This document shows positions 7,759 to 16,146 of a DNA stretch of 64,000 bases, piece after piece (position 1 is the stretch's first letter; each line of letters starts with the position of its first letter). Source of the DNA: Pseudomonas sp. M47T1 (GTDB lineage: Bacteria > Pseudomonadota > Gammaproteobacteria > Pseudomonadales > Pseudomonadaceae). The position numbers and the translations under genes were made by a program. The stretch covers positions 1-64,000 of the forward strand of contig NZ_AJWX01000020.1 of NCBI RefSeq assembly GCF_000263855.1, in the 5' to 3' direction. Below the pieces are notes generated by a model. The model was not told where the DNA came from. It saw only the letters and a list, made by a program, of their open reading frames with translations, and ran no database searches.

Positions 7759-9258
7759 TCAGTGGCGTATGCACACCGACTTGGTTTCAGTGAACGCATC
7801 CAGCCAATCGGCACCAAAATCACGCCCGGTGCCGGACTGTTTGAAGCCACCAAACGGCATGTTGGCATCGATTAGCGTATGGCTGTTGACCCATACCGTG
7901 CCCGCTTCGATACGCGGGGTCAGGTTCATCGCCGCATTCAGGTCGCGGGTCCACAGGCTGGCGGTCAGGCCATAATCCGAGTCGTTGGCCAGCGCCAGCG
8001 CCTGCTCCACATCATCCACGCGGCTCAGGCACAGTACCGGGCCGAACACTTCTTCGCGGGTCAGCTTGAGCCGGTTGTCGGGGTTGATCACCAGCGTCGG
8101 CGACACGTAGAAGCCATTGGCGTCCGGCCCCTTGGCGCCGGTGATCAGTTCGGCATCCTGACGCCGCGCATCCTCAAGGTAGGCCAGCACCTTGGCCTGA
8201 TGCGGCTGGGAAGCCAGCGGGTTGATCTGGAACCCGGGGTTCATGCCCGGCCCCACGGTCAGCCCCTTGACCGCCCCTTCAAAGGCCGCCGCCAGCTGAT
8301 CGAAGATCGGCGCCTCTACGTAGATGCGCGAACTGGCCGCGCACACCTGGCCCTGGTTGAGGAAGCTGCCCATCATCAGGCCTTCCACCACCTGCTGGAT
8401 ATCGGCGTCCTTGAGCACGATGGCGGGGTTCTTGCCGCCCAGCTCCAATGTGATACGCGTCAGGCGATCAACAGCGCTTCTCGCGATACCCTTTCCGGTC
8501 GCGGTGGAGCCGGTGAAACTGATTTTGCTGATCAGTGGGTGGCTGGTCAGTACTCGGCCGCAGACGCCGCCGCTGCCAGTGACCAGGTTGAACACGCCCG
8601 GGGGCACCCCGGCTTCGGTGGCCAGTTCGGCCATGCGCATCAGGGTCAGCGGGGTGATTTCCGACGGCTTGATGACGATGGAGCAGCCGGCCGCCAGGGC
8701 CGGCATCACCTTCCACATGCCGATCATCAGCGGGAAGTTCCACGGCACGATCCCGGCCACCACGCCGACTGGCTCCTTGCGGGTGAAGGCGGTGTAGCGC
8801 GCGCCCTCCGGCACCGGGATCGACAGGTCCAGGGTGCGCCCGGACAGCTTGGTGGCCAGGCCTGCGGTGTAGCGCATCCAGTTCAGGGTGCTGCCCACTT
8901 CAAAGGCGCGGGCGATGGCGATGGACTTGCCCTGCTCCAGGGTTTCCAGCTGTGCCAGCTCTTCGGCGTGTTGCTCCAGCAGGTCGGCGAAGCGCAGCAG
9001 GATGCGCTCGCGCTCGGCCGGCAGGCGGCGTGACCAGACGCCGGAGGTGAAGGCTTTGTGGGCAGATTGGACCGCCCGGTCTACATCGCTTTCATCGGCA
9101 TCGGCGGTGGCCGCGATCTGCTGGCCGCTGGCCGGGTTGAATACCGGCAGGTTGCCCTGGCCGCGTGCGGCCACCCAGCCGCCGTCGATGTACAGGCCGT
9201 GCTGGCGCTTGAGGAAGGCTTCGACACTGGGCAGTGGGCTGACGTTGTGGTTGCTCAT
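7759..9258 (-). CDS. Phenylacetaldehyde-type NAD-dependent aldehyde dehydrogenase
   Basis: This is a 499-residue class aldehyde dehydrogenase with catalytic Glu272 (LELGGKNPA) and Cys306 (NQGQVCAAS), the NAD motif GSTATGKG and the VPWNFPL segment. Length and sequence style fit the FeaB/StyD phenylacetaldehyde dehydrogenases. It should oxidise phenylacetaldehyde to phenylacetate, feeding PaaK. It is the first gene of the aldehyde dehydrogenase - alcohol dehydrogenase - cytochrome unit, with AAGGAA before the ATG. Other aryl or alkyl aldehydes cannot be excluded. Confidence 0.85.
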   Translation of the reverse strand: MSNHNVSPLPSVEAFLKRQHGLYIDGGWVAARGQGNLPVFNPASGQQIAATADADESDVDRAVQSAHKAFTSGVWSRRLPAERERILLRFADLLEQHAEELAQLETLEQGKSIAIARAFEVGSTLNWMRYTAGLATKLSGRTLDLSIPVPEGARYTAFTRKEPVGVVAGIVPWNFPLMIGMWKVMPALAAGCSIVIKPSEITPLTLMRMAELATEAGVPPGVFNLVTGSGGVCGRVLTSHPLISKISFTGSTATGKGIARSAVDRLTRITLELGGKNPAIVLKDADIQQVVEGLMMGSFLNQGQVCAASSRIYVEAPIFDQLAAAFEGAVKGLTVGPGMNPGFQINPLASQPHQAKVLAYLEDARRQDAELITGAKGPDANGFYVSPTLVINPDNRLKLTREEVFGPVLCLSRVDDVEQALALANDSDYGLTASLWTRDLNAAMNLTPRIEAGTVWVNSHTLIDANMPFGGFKQSGTGRDFGADWLDAFTETKSVCIRH

Positions 9259-9401
9259 GGGGGTTCCTTGCAGAGGGCTTTGGCCGAAGGTTAATCAAAG
9301 CGGCGGGTGCAGTTTTTTGCCTGCGTGCCAGGTGTGTTGCGCTGCCTGCCAGATGTCGATGTCAATGACCAACCGCTGCCTGATGATCGGGATGCAGAGG
9401 G

Positions 9402-9491
9402 TGTGGGAGCGGGCTCTGCCCGCGAAAAGGACGCCGCCCGTGCATCTGATGCCGCGCGGCGCCTGCTTCGCGGGTAGAACCCGCTCCCACA
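9402..9491. repeat. REP palindrome of the TGTGGGAGCGGG family
   Basis: The arm at 9402-9430 (TGTGGGAGCGGGCTCTGCCC start) pairs with the complement ending at 9491. It is the same family as 54-142 and lies in the non-coding gap 9259-9646. Confidence 0.8.
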
Positions 9492-9537
9492 AAGCAGACA
9501 GTGGCATCACCATTAAAGACACATAAATTATTTTCTG

Positions 9538-9556
9538 TATTGTTTTTCCGTATCAC
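9538..9556 (+). promoter_or_regulatory. Candidate PaaX operator upstream of paaF
   Basis: The reverse complement reads GTGATACGGAAAAACAATA, matching the paaY copy at 17 of 19 bases. It is followed by an AT-rich stretch (CATTGTGATTATACT) suited to a promoter, about 90 bp before the paaF ATG. Confidence 0.55.
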
Positions 9557-9646
9557 ATTGTGATTATACTCATCCCATCGGCCACCCCAGCCGCTCCAAT
9601 AATCAGCCCGGCCACGTACGCCGGGCACACCCGTGAGGCACCCGAC

Positions 9647-10417
9647 ATGCCCGTGCTGCTGACTGTCGAACGGCTGGACTCGGTCCGCCTGATCACCCTC
9701 CACCGCCCCGAGGCGCTCAACGCCCTCAACACCCCCTTGCTGGCCGAGCTGACCGACGCGCTGAGCGACGCCGAGCAGTGTCCGCACACCCGCGCCGTGG
9801 TGTTGACCGGCAGCCGCAAGGCCTTCGCCGCCGGGGCCGACATCCAGGAGATGGCCGAGCGCGACCTGGTCGGCATCCTCAATGACCCGCGCGTGGCCTC
9901 GTGGCAGCGCATCACCGCGTTCAGCAAACCGCTGATCGCCGCGGTAAACGGCTACGCCCTGGGCGGCGGCTGCGAGTTGGCCATGCACGCCGACATCCTG
10001 ATCGCCGGCCGCGACGCACTGTTCGGCCAGCCGGAAATCAACCTGGGGATCATGCCCGGCGCCGGCGGCACCCAGCGCTTGTTGCGGGCGGTGGGCAAGT
10101 CGCTGGCCATGCAGATGGTGCTCACCGGCGAGCCCATCGGCGCGCGCCAGGCCCTGCAGGCCGGGCTGATCAGCGAAATCACCGAGCCGGAATTCACCGT
10201 GGAACGCGCCCTGGCCATCGCCCGGCGCATTGCCGAAAAGGCGCCGCTGGCCGTGCGCCTGGCCAAGGAGGCGCTGCTCAAGGCCCAGGACACCGACCTT
10301 GCCAGCGGCCTGCGCTTCGAGCGCCACGCCTTCACGCTGCTGGCCGGCACCCAGGACCGCGACGAAGGCATCCGCGCCTTCCAAGACAAACGCCGCGCGC
10401 AATTCCGTGGCCAGTAA
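9647..10417 (+). CDS. paaF: PaaF, 2,3-dehydroadipyl-CoA hydratase
   Basis: This 256-residue enoyl-CoA hydratase hydrates 2,3-dehydroadipyl-CoA in the beta-oxidation arm. Crotonase motifs are visible: oxyanion-hole segments KAFAAGADIQEM and NGYALGGGCELAM, and the catalytic-Glu region GQPEINLGIMPGAGGTQRL. The ATG at 9647 follows GTGAGG. The upstream frame extension is promoter DNA. It heads paaFGHIJK. Confidence 0.94.
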   Translation: MPVLLTVERLDSVRLITLHRPEALNALNTPLLAELTDALSDAEQCPHTRAVVLTGSRKAFAAGADIQEMAERDLVGILNDPRVASWQRITAFSKPLIAAVNGYALGGGCELAMHADILIAGRDALFGQPEINLGIMPGAGGTQRLLRAVGKSLAMQMVLTGEPIGARQALQAGLISEITEPEFTVERALAIARRIAEKAPLAVRLAKEALLKAQDTDLASGLRFERHAFTLLAGTQDRDEGIRAFQDKRRAQFRGQ

Positions 10418-10451
10418 CCCGACCCGTTCACCTTCCAGGGGCACCCCACCC

Positions 10452-11243
10452 ATGACCTTCGACACCCTTCTGTTCAGCATCGATGACGGCGTAGCCCTGC
10501 TCAGCCTCAACCGTCCCCAGCAACTCAACAGTTTCAACGCACAGATGCACGGCGAGGTGCGCGAAGCCCTCAAGCGCGTGCGCCAGGACGCCAGCGTCCG
10601 CGTGCTGTTGCTGACCGGCGAAGGCCGCGGCTTCTGCGCCGGCCAAGACCTGGCCGACCGCAACGTCGCCCCCGGCGCCGAAGCCCCGGACCTGGGCCAG
10701 TCGATCGAGCAGTTCTACAACCCGCTGATCCGCGCCCTGCGCGAACTGCCGATGCCGGTGATCTGCGCGGTGAACGGCGTGGCCGCCGGCGCCGGGGCCA
10801 ATATCCCGCTGGCCTGCGACCTGGTGCTGGCGGCGCGTTCGGCCAGCTTTATCCAGGCCTTCTGCAAGATCGGCCTGATCCCCGATTCGGGCGGCACCTG
10901 GGCCTTGCCACGGCTGGTGGGCATGGCCCGGGCCAAGGCGCTGACCCTGCTGGGCGAGCGCCTGAGCGCCGAACAGGCCGAGCAGTGGGGCCTGATCTAC
11001 CGCTGCGTGGACGACGCCGAGCTGCGCGACGAAGCGCTGAAACTGGCCCGCCACCTGGCCACCCAGCCCACCTACGGCCTGGCGCTGATCAAGCGCAGCC
11101 TCAACGCCAGCTTCGACAACAGCCTGGACCAGCAACTGGAGATGGAGCGCGACCTGCAGCGCCTGGCCGGGCGCAGCCACGACTACCGCGAAGGCGTGGC
11201 CGCCTTCATGGACAAACGCCCTGCCGTGTTCAAGGGGAACTGA
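10452..11243 (+). CDS. paaG: PaaG, 1,2-epoxyphenylacetyl-CoA isomerase
   Basis: This 263-residue crotonase-fold isomerase converts ring-1,2-epoxyphenylacetyl-CoA to oxepin-CoA and also shifts double bonds later in the pathway. It has the FCAGQDLADR segment and the NGVAAGAGANIPLACDLV oxyanion region, and the length of E. coli PaaG (262). The ATG at 10452 has AGGGG about 10 bases upstream. It lies three bases before paaH. Confidence 0.94.
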   Translation: MTFDTLLFSIDDGVALLSLNRPQQLNSFNAQMHGEVREALKRVRQDASVRVLLLTGEGRGFCAGQDLADRNVAPGAEAPDLGQSIEQFYNPLIRALRELPMPVICAVNGVAAGAGANIPLACDLVLAARSASFIQAFCKIGLIPDSGGTWALPRLVGMARAKALTLLGERLSAEQAEQWGLIYRCVDDAELRDEALKLARHLATQPTYGLALIKRSLNASFDNSLDQQLEMERDLQRLAGRSHDYREGVAAFMDKRPAVFKGN

Positions 11244-11246
11244 GCC

Positions 11247-12764
11247 ATGCCTGCATTGCCTCTGTCCGCCCAGGTGGCGGTGATCGGCGCCGGTGCCATG
11301 GGCGCCGGCATCGCCCAGGTGGCCGCCCAGGCCGGGCACCCGGTCAAGCTCTACGACAACCGCCCCGGCGCCGCCGCCCAGGCCATCGCCGGCATCGACC
11401 AGCGCCTGGGCCAGCGGGTCAAGGCCGGCAAGCTCGCCGACAGCGCACGCCTGGCCTGCCTCGCCAACCTGCAGGCCTGCGATGCCCTGCCCCAGCTGGC
11501 CGATGCGCGCCTGGTGATCGAGGCCATCGTCGAGCAACTGGCAGTCAAGCGTCAGTTGTTCGCCGAGCTGGAAAGCCTGTGCGCCCCCGACTGCCTGCTG
11601 GCCAGCAACACCTCGTCGCTGTCCATCACCACCCTAGCCGCCGAGCTTGCACACCCCGAGCGCTTTGCCGGCCTGCACTTCTTCAACCCGGCACCGGTGA
11701 TGGCCCTGGTGGAAGTGGTCAGCGGCCTGGCCACGGCCAGCGCAGCGGCGCACACGCTGTACGACACCGCCCGCGCCTGGGGCAAGCAGCCGGTGCACAC
11801 CCGCTCAACACCGGGCTTTATCGTCAACCGCGTGGCCCGGCCGTTCTATGCCGAAAGCCTGCGCCTGTTGCAGGAAGGCGCCGCCGACAGCGCCACCCTC
11901 GATGCCCTGCTGCGTGAGGCCGGTGGCTTTGCCATGGGCGCCTTCGAGCTGACCGACCTGATTGGCCACGACGTCAATTACGCGGTGACCTGCTCGGTGT
12001 TCGACGCCTATTACCAGGACATGCGCTTCCAGCCCTCGCTGATCCAGAAGGAGCTGGTGGACGCCGGCCGCCTGGGGCGCAAGAGCGGCCAGGGTTTCTA
12101 TGACTACCGCGAGGGTGCCCAACGCCCCCTGCCCCGCAGCCTGAGCAGCAACGCCATCGTCGAGCACTGCGTGGCCGAAGGCCTGCCGGCATTGTTCGAC
12201 GGCCTGCTGGCCCGCCTGGAAAGCCAGGGGGTGGCCGTCACCCGCCGTCCCGGCAATGGCCTGCTGCGCTGCGGCGAAGCGGTATTGGCCTTGTCCGACG
12301 GGCGCATGGCCAGCCAGCGCGCCCGCGACCAGGGCCTGCAGAACCTGGTGCTGCTGGACCTGACGCTGGATTTTGCCAGCGCGCGCCGTGTCGGCATCGC
12401 CTGGGCCAGCGACACCGCACCGGCTGCCGTCGACCAGGCCGTGGCCCTGCTGACCCGCGCCGGCCTGGCCGTCAGCGCCCTCAGCGACACCCCCGGCCTG
12501 TGCGTGCTGCGCACCGTGGCGATGCTGGCCAACGAAGGCGCCGACGCCGCCCTGCAAGGGGTGGCCTCGGTGGCCGACATCGACCTGGCCATGCGCGCCG
12601 GGGTCAATTACCCCCGTGGCCCGCTGGCCTGGGCCGACACCTTGGGCCTGGACAGCGTGCTGACCGTGCTGCAACACCTGCAAGCGGCCTATGGCGAAGA
12701 ACGCTACCGGCCCTCATTGCTGCTGCGCCGCTGCCTGGCCGAAGGGAGACACCTGCATGACTGA
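11247..12764 (+). CDS. paaH: PaaH, 3-hydroxyadipyl-CoA dehydrogenase
   Basis: This 505-residue NAD-dependent 3-hydroxyacyl-CoA dehydrogenase has an N-terminal Rossmann motif (VIGAGAMGAGIAQVAA), the LASNTSSLSI and GLHFFNPAPVM signature segments, and two C-terminal helical dehydrogenase domains, as in PaaH (the long form of the family). It oxidises 3-hydroxyadipyl-CoA to 3-oxoadipyl-CoA. Its last eight bases overlap paaI. Confidence 0.94.
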   Translation: MPALPLSAQVAVIGAGAMGAGIAQVAAQAGHPVKLYDNRPGAAAQAIAGIDQRLGQRVKAGKLADSARLACLANLQACDALPQLADARLVIEAIVEQLAVKRQLFAELESLCAPDCLLASNTSSLSITTLAAELAHPERFAGLHFFNPAPVMALVEVVSGLATASAAAHTLYDTARAWGKQPVHTRSTPGFIVNRVARPFYAESLRLLQEGAADSATLDALLREAGGFAMGAFELTDLIGHDVNYAVTCSVFDAYYQDMRFQPSLIQKELVDAGRLGRKSGQGFYDYREGAQRPLPRSLSSNAIVEHCVAEGLPALFDGLLARLESQGVAVTRRPGNGLLRCGEAVLALSDGRMASQRARDQGLQNLVLLDLTLDFASARRVGIAWASDTAPAAVDQAVALLTRAGLAVSALSDTPGLCVLRTVAMLANEGADAALQGVASVADIDLAMRAGVNYPRGPLAWADTLGLDSVLTVLQHLQAAYGEERYRPSLLLRRCLAEGRHLHD

Positions 12765-13206
12765 CGCCACCGCCCGCGACCTGGCGCAGCAATGCGCCCA
12801 GGCCCTGCTGGCCCGCGACGCCGCCAGCCAGGCCCTGGGCCTGCACCTGCTGGACGCCGACGCCGGTTACGCGCAACTGAGCATGAGCGTGCGCCCGGAC
12901 ATGCTGCAGGGCCATCGCACCTGCCACGGCGGGTTCATCTTCGCCCTGGCCGACTCGGCCTTCGCCATGGCCTGCAACAGCTACGACCTGGCCACCGTGG
13001 CCCAGGGCTGCAGCATCGAGTACATCGGCGCGGTGCCGGTGGGCGACGTGCTCACCGCCACCTGCCAGGAGCAAAGCCGCCGCGGCCGCACCGGCACCTA
13101 CGACGTGCGCATCGAAAACCAGAACGGCCAACTGATCGCCCTGTTCCGGGGCAAGTCCTACCAAGTGCGCGGCAGCGTGCTGACGCCGGAGAACCCTCAT
13201 GACTGA
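12757..13206 (+). CDS. paaI: PaaI, hydroxyphenylacetyl-CoA thioesterase
   Basis: This 149-residue hotdog-fold thioesterase rescues CoA from ring-hydroxylated phenylacetyl-CoA by-products. The HGGFIFALADSAFAMACNS segment carries the catalytic Asp and the fold's central helix. The ATG at 12757, after GAAGGGAG, overlaps the end of paaH by eight bases, which implies translational coupling. It overlaps paaJ the same way. Confidence 0.93.
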   Translation: MTDATARDLAQQCAQALLARDAASQALGLHLLDADAGYAQLSMSVRPDMLQGHRTCHGGFIFALADSAFAMACNSYDLATVAQGCSIEYIGAVPVGDVLTATCQEQSRRGRTGTYDVRIENQNGQLIALFRGKSYQVRGSVLTPENPHD

Positions 13207-14403
13207 CGCCCTTATCATCGACGCAGTACGCACCCCCATCGGCCGTTATGGCGGCGCCCTGAGCGGCGTGCGCGCCGACGACCTGGGCGCCATCCCCCTG
13301 CGCGCGCTGCTGGAGCGCCACCCGCAGGTGGACTGGAGCCAGGTCGACGACGTGATTTACGGCTGCGCCAACCAGGCCGGCGAAGACAACCGCAATGTGG
13401 CGCGCATGGCGGCGCTGCTGGCGGGTGTGCCGGTGAGCGTGCCGGGCACCACCCTCAATCGCCTGTGCGGCTCGGGACTGGACGCGGTGGGCAGCGCGGC
13501 GCGGGCCATCCGCAGCGGCGAGACCGGGCTGATGCTGGTCGGCGGCGTGGAGTCCATGTCGCGCGCGCCGCTGGTGATGGGCAAGGCCGAAACGGCGTTT
13601 TCGCGCCAGGCCGAGCTGTACGACACCACCATTGGCTGGCGCTTCGTCAACCCGCTGATGCAGGCCCAGTACGGCATCGACTCGATGCCCGAGACCGCCG
13701 AAAACGTCGCCGCCCAGTTCAACATCTCCCGCGCCGACCAGGACGCCTTCGCCCTGCGCAGCCAGCAGCGCGCTGCAGCCGCCCAGGCCAACGGCCGCCT
13801 GGCGCAGGAAATCGTCGCGGTCAGCATCCCCCAGCGCAAGGGCCCGGCCAAGGTCGTAGAGCACGACGAGCACCCGCGCGGCGATACTACCCTTGAACAG
13901 ATGCAGAAACTGGGCACGCCGTTCCGCGCCAACGGCAGCGTCACCGCCGGCAACGCCTCGGGGGTCAACGACGGCGCCTGCGCGCTGCTGCTGGCCAGCC
14001 CGGAAATGGCCGACCGCTACCGCCTGAAGGCGCGCGGCCGGGTGGTGGCCATGGCCACCGCCGGCGTCGAGCCACGCATCATGGGCATCGGCCCGGTGCC
14101 GGCCACGCGCAAGGTGCTGGAACGCGCCCACCTGGCGCTGGCCGACATGGACGTGATCGAACTGAACGAGCCTTCGCCGCCCAGGGCCTGGCCGTGCTGC
14201 GCGAGCTGGGCCTGGCCGACGACGACCCACGGGTGAACCCAAACGGCGGCGCCATCGCCCTGGGCCACCCGCTGGGCATGAGCGGCGCGCGCCTGGTGAC
14301 CACCGCCCTGCACCAGCTGGAACAGATAAACGGCCGCTACGCCCTGTGCACCATGTGCATCGGCGTGCGCCAGGGCATTGCCTTGATCATCGAACGCCTG
14401 TAA
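13199..14403 (+). pseudogene. paaJ: paaJ, 3-oxoadipyl-CoA thiolase, one-base frameshift
   Basis: This is the thiolase that cleaves 3-oxoadipyl-CoA (and 3-oxo-5,6-dehydrosuberyl-CoA). The N-terminal part is intact with nucleophile Cys90 (NRLCGSG). After IELNE near base 14169 the expected gcc-ttc-gcc (AFA) has lost one G (gag-cct-tcg), so the frame runs out at 14236 as a 345-residue product. The normal C-terminus (GLADDDPRVNPNGG, GHPLGMSGAR, TMCIGVRQG) continues in the next frame to 14403. With the base restored the protein is 401 residues, as in E. coli. The break removes the catalytic His and the second Cys. It may be a genuine mutation or a consensus error. Confidence 0.9.
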
Positions 14404-14465
14404 GCCTATGGGCAGGCGCCACGACGCCCGCCGGACACTCACACAAGAACAATTCGAGTGAAGCC

Positions 14466-15776
14466 ATGAACATGCACCTCAACCCTGAAGCCTTGCTGGA
14501 CCCGTTTGAAACCGCCAGTGTTGACCAACTGCGCGACCACCAACTGCAACGCCTGCGCTGGAGCCTCAACCACGCCTACCAGAACGTACCGCTGTACCGG
14601 CAGCGCTTCGACGCCCTGGGCCTGCACCCGGACGACCTGAAATCGCTGGAAGACCTGGGCAAGTTCCCTTTCACCGGCAAGAACGATCTGCGTGACAACT
14701 ACCCCTATGGCATGTTCGCCGTGCCCCAGCAGGACGTGGTGCGCCTGCACGCCTCCAGCGGCACCACCGGCAAGCCCACCGTGGTGGGCTACACCCAGAA
14801 CGACATCGACACCTGGGCCAATATCGTCGCCCGCTCGATCCGCGCCGCCGGCGGCAAGCGCGGCGACAAGGTGCACATCTCCTACGGCTACGGCCTGTTC
14901 ACCGGCGGCCTGGGCGCCCACTACGGCGCCGAACGCCTGGGCTGCACGGTAATCCCCATGTCGGGTGGGCAGACCGAGAAGCAGGTGCAGCTTATCCGCG
15001 ACTTCAACCCCGACATCATCATGGTCACGCCGTCGTACATGCTCAACATCGCCGACGAGATCGAGCGCCAGGGCATCGACCCGCAAAAACTTGCCCTGCG
15101 CCTGGGCATCTTCGGCGCCGAACCCTGGACCGACGAACTGCGCGGCGCCATCGAGCGCCGGCTGGGCATCACTGCCCAGGACATCTACGGCCTGTCGGAA
15201 ATCATGGGCCCGGGTGTGGCCATGGAATGCGCCGACAGCCGCGGCCACCCGACCATCTGGGAAGACCACTTCTACCCGGAAATCATCGACCCGGTCACCG
15301 GCCAGGTGCTGCCGGACGGCCAGTTCGGCGAACTGGTGTTCACCTCCCTGAGCAAGGAGGCGCTGCCGATGATCCGCTACCGCACCCGCGACCTCACCCG
15401 CCTGCTGCCCGGCAGCGGCCGGCCGATGCGGCGCATGGACAAGATCACCGGGCGCAGTGACGACATGCTGATCATCCGCGGGGTCAACGTGTTCCCCACC
15501 CAGGTGGAGGAACAGGTGCTGAAAATCAAACAGCTTTGCGAGTGCTATGAAATGCACCTGTATCGCAACGGCAACCTGGATTCAGTGGACGTCCATGTCG
15601 AATTGCGGCCGGAACACCAACACCTGGACGCGGCCCAGCAGCAAGCCGTGTGCGGCGAGCTGAGCAAGCAGATCAAGACCTACATCGGCATCACCACCCG
15701 GGTGCTGCTGCAACCGCTGCACTCCCTCAAACGTTCGGAAGGCAAGGCGGCGCACGTCTTCGACAAGCGCAGCTGA
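14466..15776 (+). CDS. paaK: PaaK, phenylacetate-CoA ligase
   Basis: This 436-residue AMP-forming ligase activates phenylacetate to phenylacetyl-CoA, the first pathway step and the source of the PaaX effector. The ATP-binding loop is HASSGTTGKPTVVGYT, with YGLSEIMGPGV and DDMLIIRGVNVFPTQVE further on, typical of PaaK. The ATG at 14466 follows GAGTGAAG. It is last in the paaFGHIJK unit and is followed by REP palindromes. Confidence 0.95.
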   Translation: MNMHLNPEALLDPFETASVDQLRDHQLQRLRWSLNHAYQNVPLYRQRFDALGLHPDDLKSLEDLGKFPFTGKNDLRDNYPYGMFAVPQQDVVRLHASSGTTGKPTVVGYTQNDIDTWANIVARSIRAAGGKRGDKVHISYGYGLFTGGLGAHYGAERLGCTVIPMSGGQTEKQVQLIRDFNPDIIMVTPSYMLNIADEIERQGIDPQKLALRLGIFGAEPWTDELRGAIERRLGITAQDIYGLSEIMGPGVAMECADSRGHPTIWEDHFYPEIIDPVTGQVLPDGQFGELVFTSLSKEALPMIRYRTRDLTRLLPGSGRPMRRMDKITGRSDDMLIIRGVNVFPTQVEEQVLKIKQLCECYEMHLYRNGNLDSVDVHVELRPEHQHLDAAQQQAVCGELSKQIKTYIGITTRVLLQPLHSLKRSEGKAAHVFDKRS

Positions 15777-15797
15777 CACTCCATGGTGTTGAGCAAC

Positions 15798-16028
15798 CTG
15801 TAGCAGCGGCCGCCAGGCCGCGTCACGGACGCCGCGCACTGCCTGGCACACCGCGCCGCCTGGGACGCAGCATGCGGCAGCTGCTACAGGCCGGCGTCGT
15901 CTGTATCGCGGCGTAGGAGCGCATCTGATACCCCCTGTAGCCGCTGCCGCAGGCTGCGCTGGCACTTACCCACACTGAAGATATTCAGCGAGGCAAAGGG
16001 CCAGCGCAGCCTGGCGGCAGCGGCTACA
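15798..16028. repeat. Two REP palindromes after paaK
   Basis: 15798-15890 is bounded by CTGTAGCAGC and GCTGCTACAG arms. 15936-15963 (TGTAGCCGCTGCCGCAGGCT start) pairs imperfectly with 16000-16028. Both belong to the GTAGC-type family also seen near paaX. The gap 15777-16146 holds these and the paaA promoter, with no gene. Confidence 0.75.
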
Positions 16029-16048
16029 TCGGTGCACCCGCAGAAAGC

Positions 16049-16105
16049 GATACGGAAATTTATTTGATACGCATATTTTGTGTTTGATATTTAATTCCGT
16101 ATCAC
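16049..16105 (+). promoter_or_regulatory. paaA promoter with PaaX-like inverted repeat
   Basis: GATACGGAAATT (16049-16060) and AATTCCGTATC (16093-16103) form an inverted repeat, and the right arm extends to GTGATAC on the minus strand. Between the arms, TTGATA (16064-16069) and GATATT (16086-16091), 16 bp apart, can serve as -35 and -10. Binding at both arms would cover the promoter. Function is inferred. Confidence 0.55.
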
Positions 16106-16146
16106 TTATAAAATAGCCATGCCCCCCCTCATGGCGGAGACCCCTC

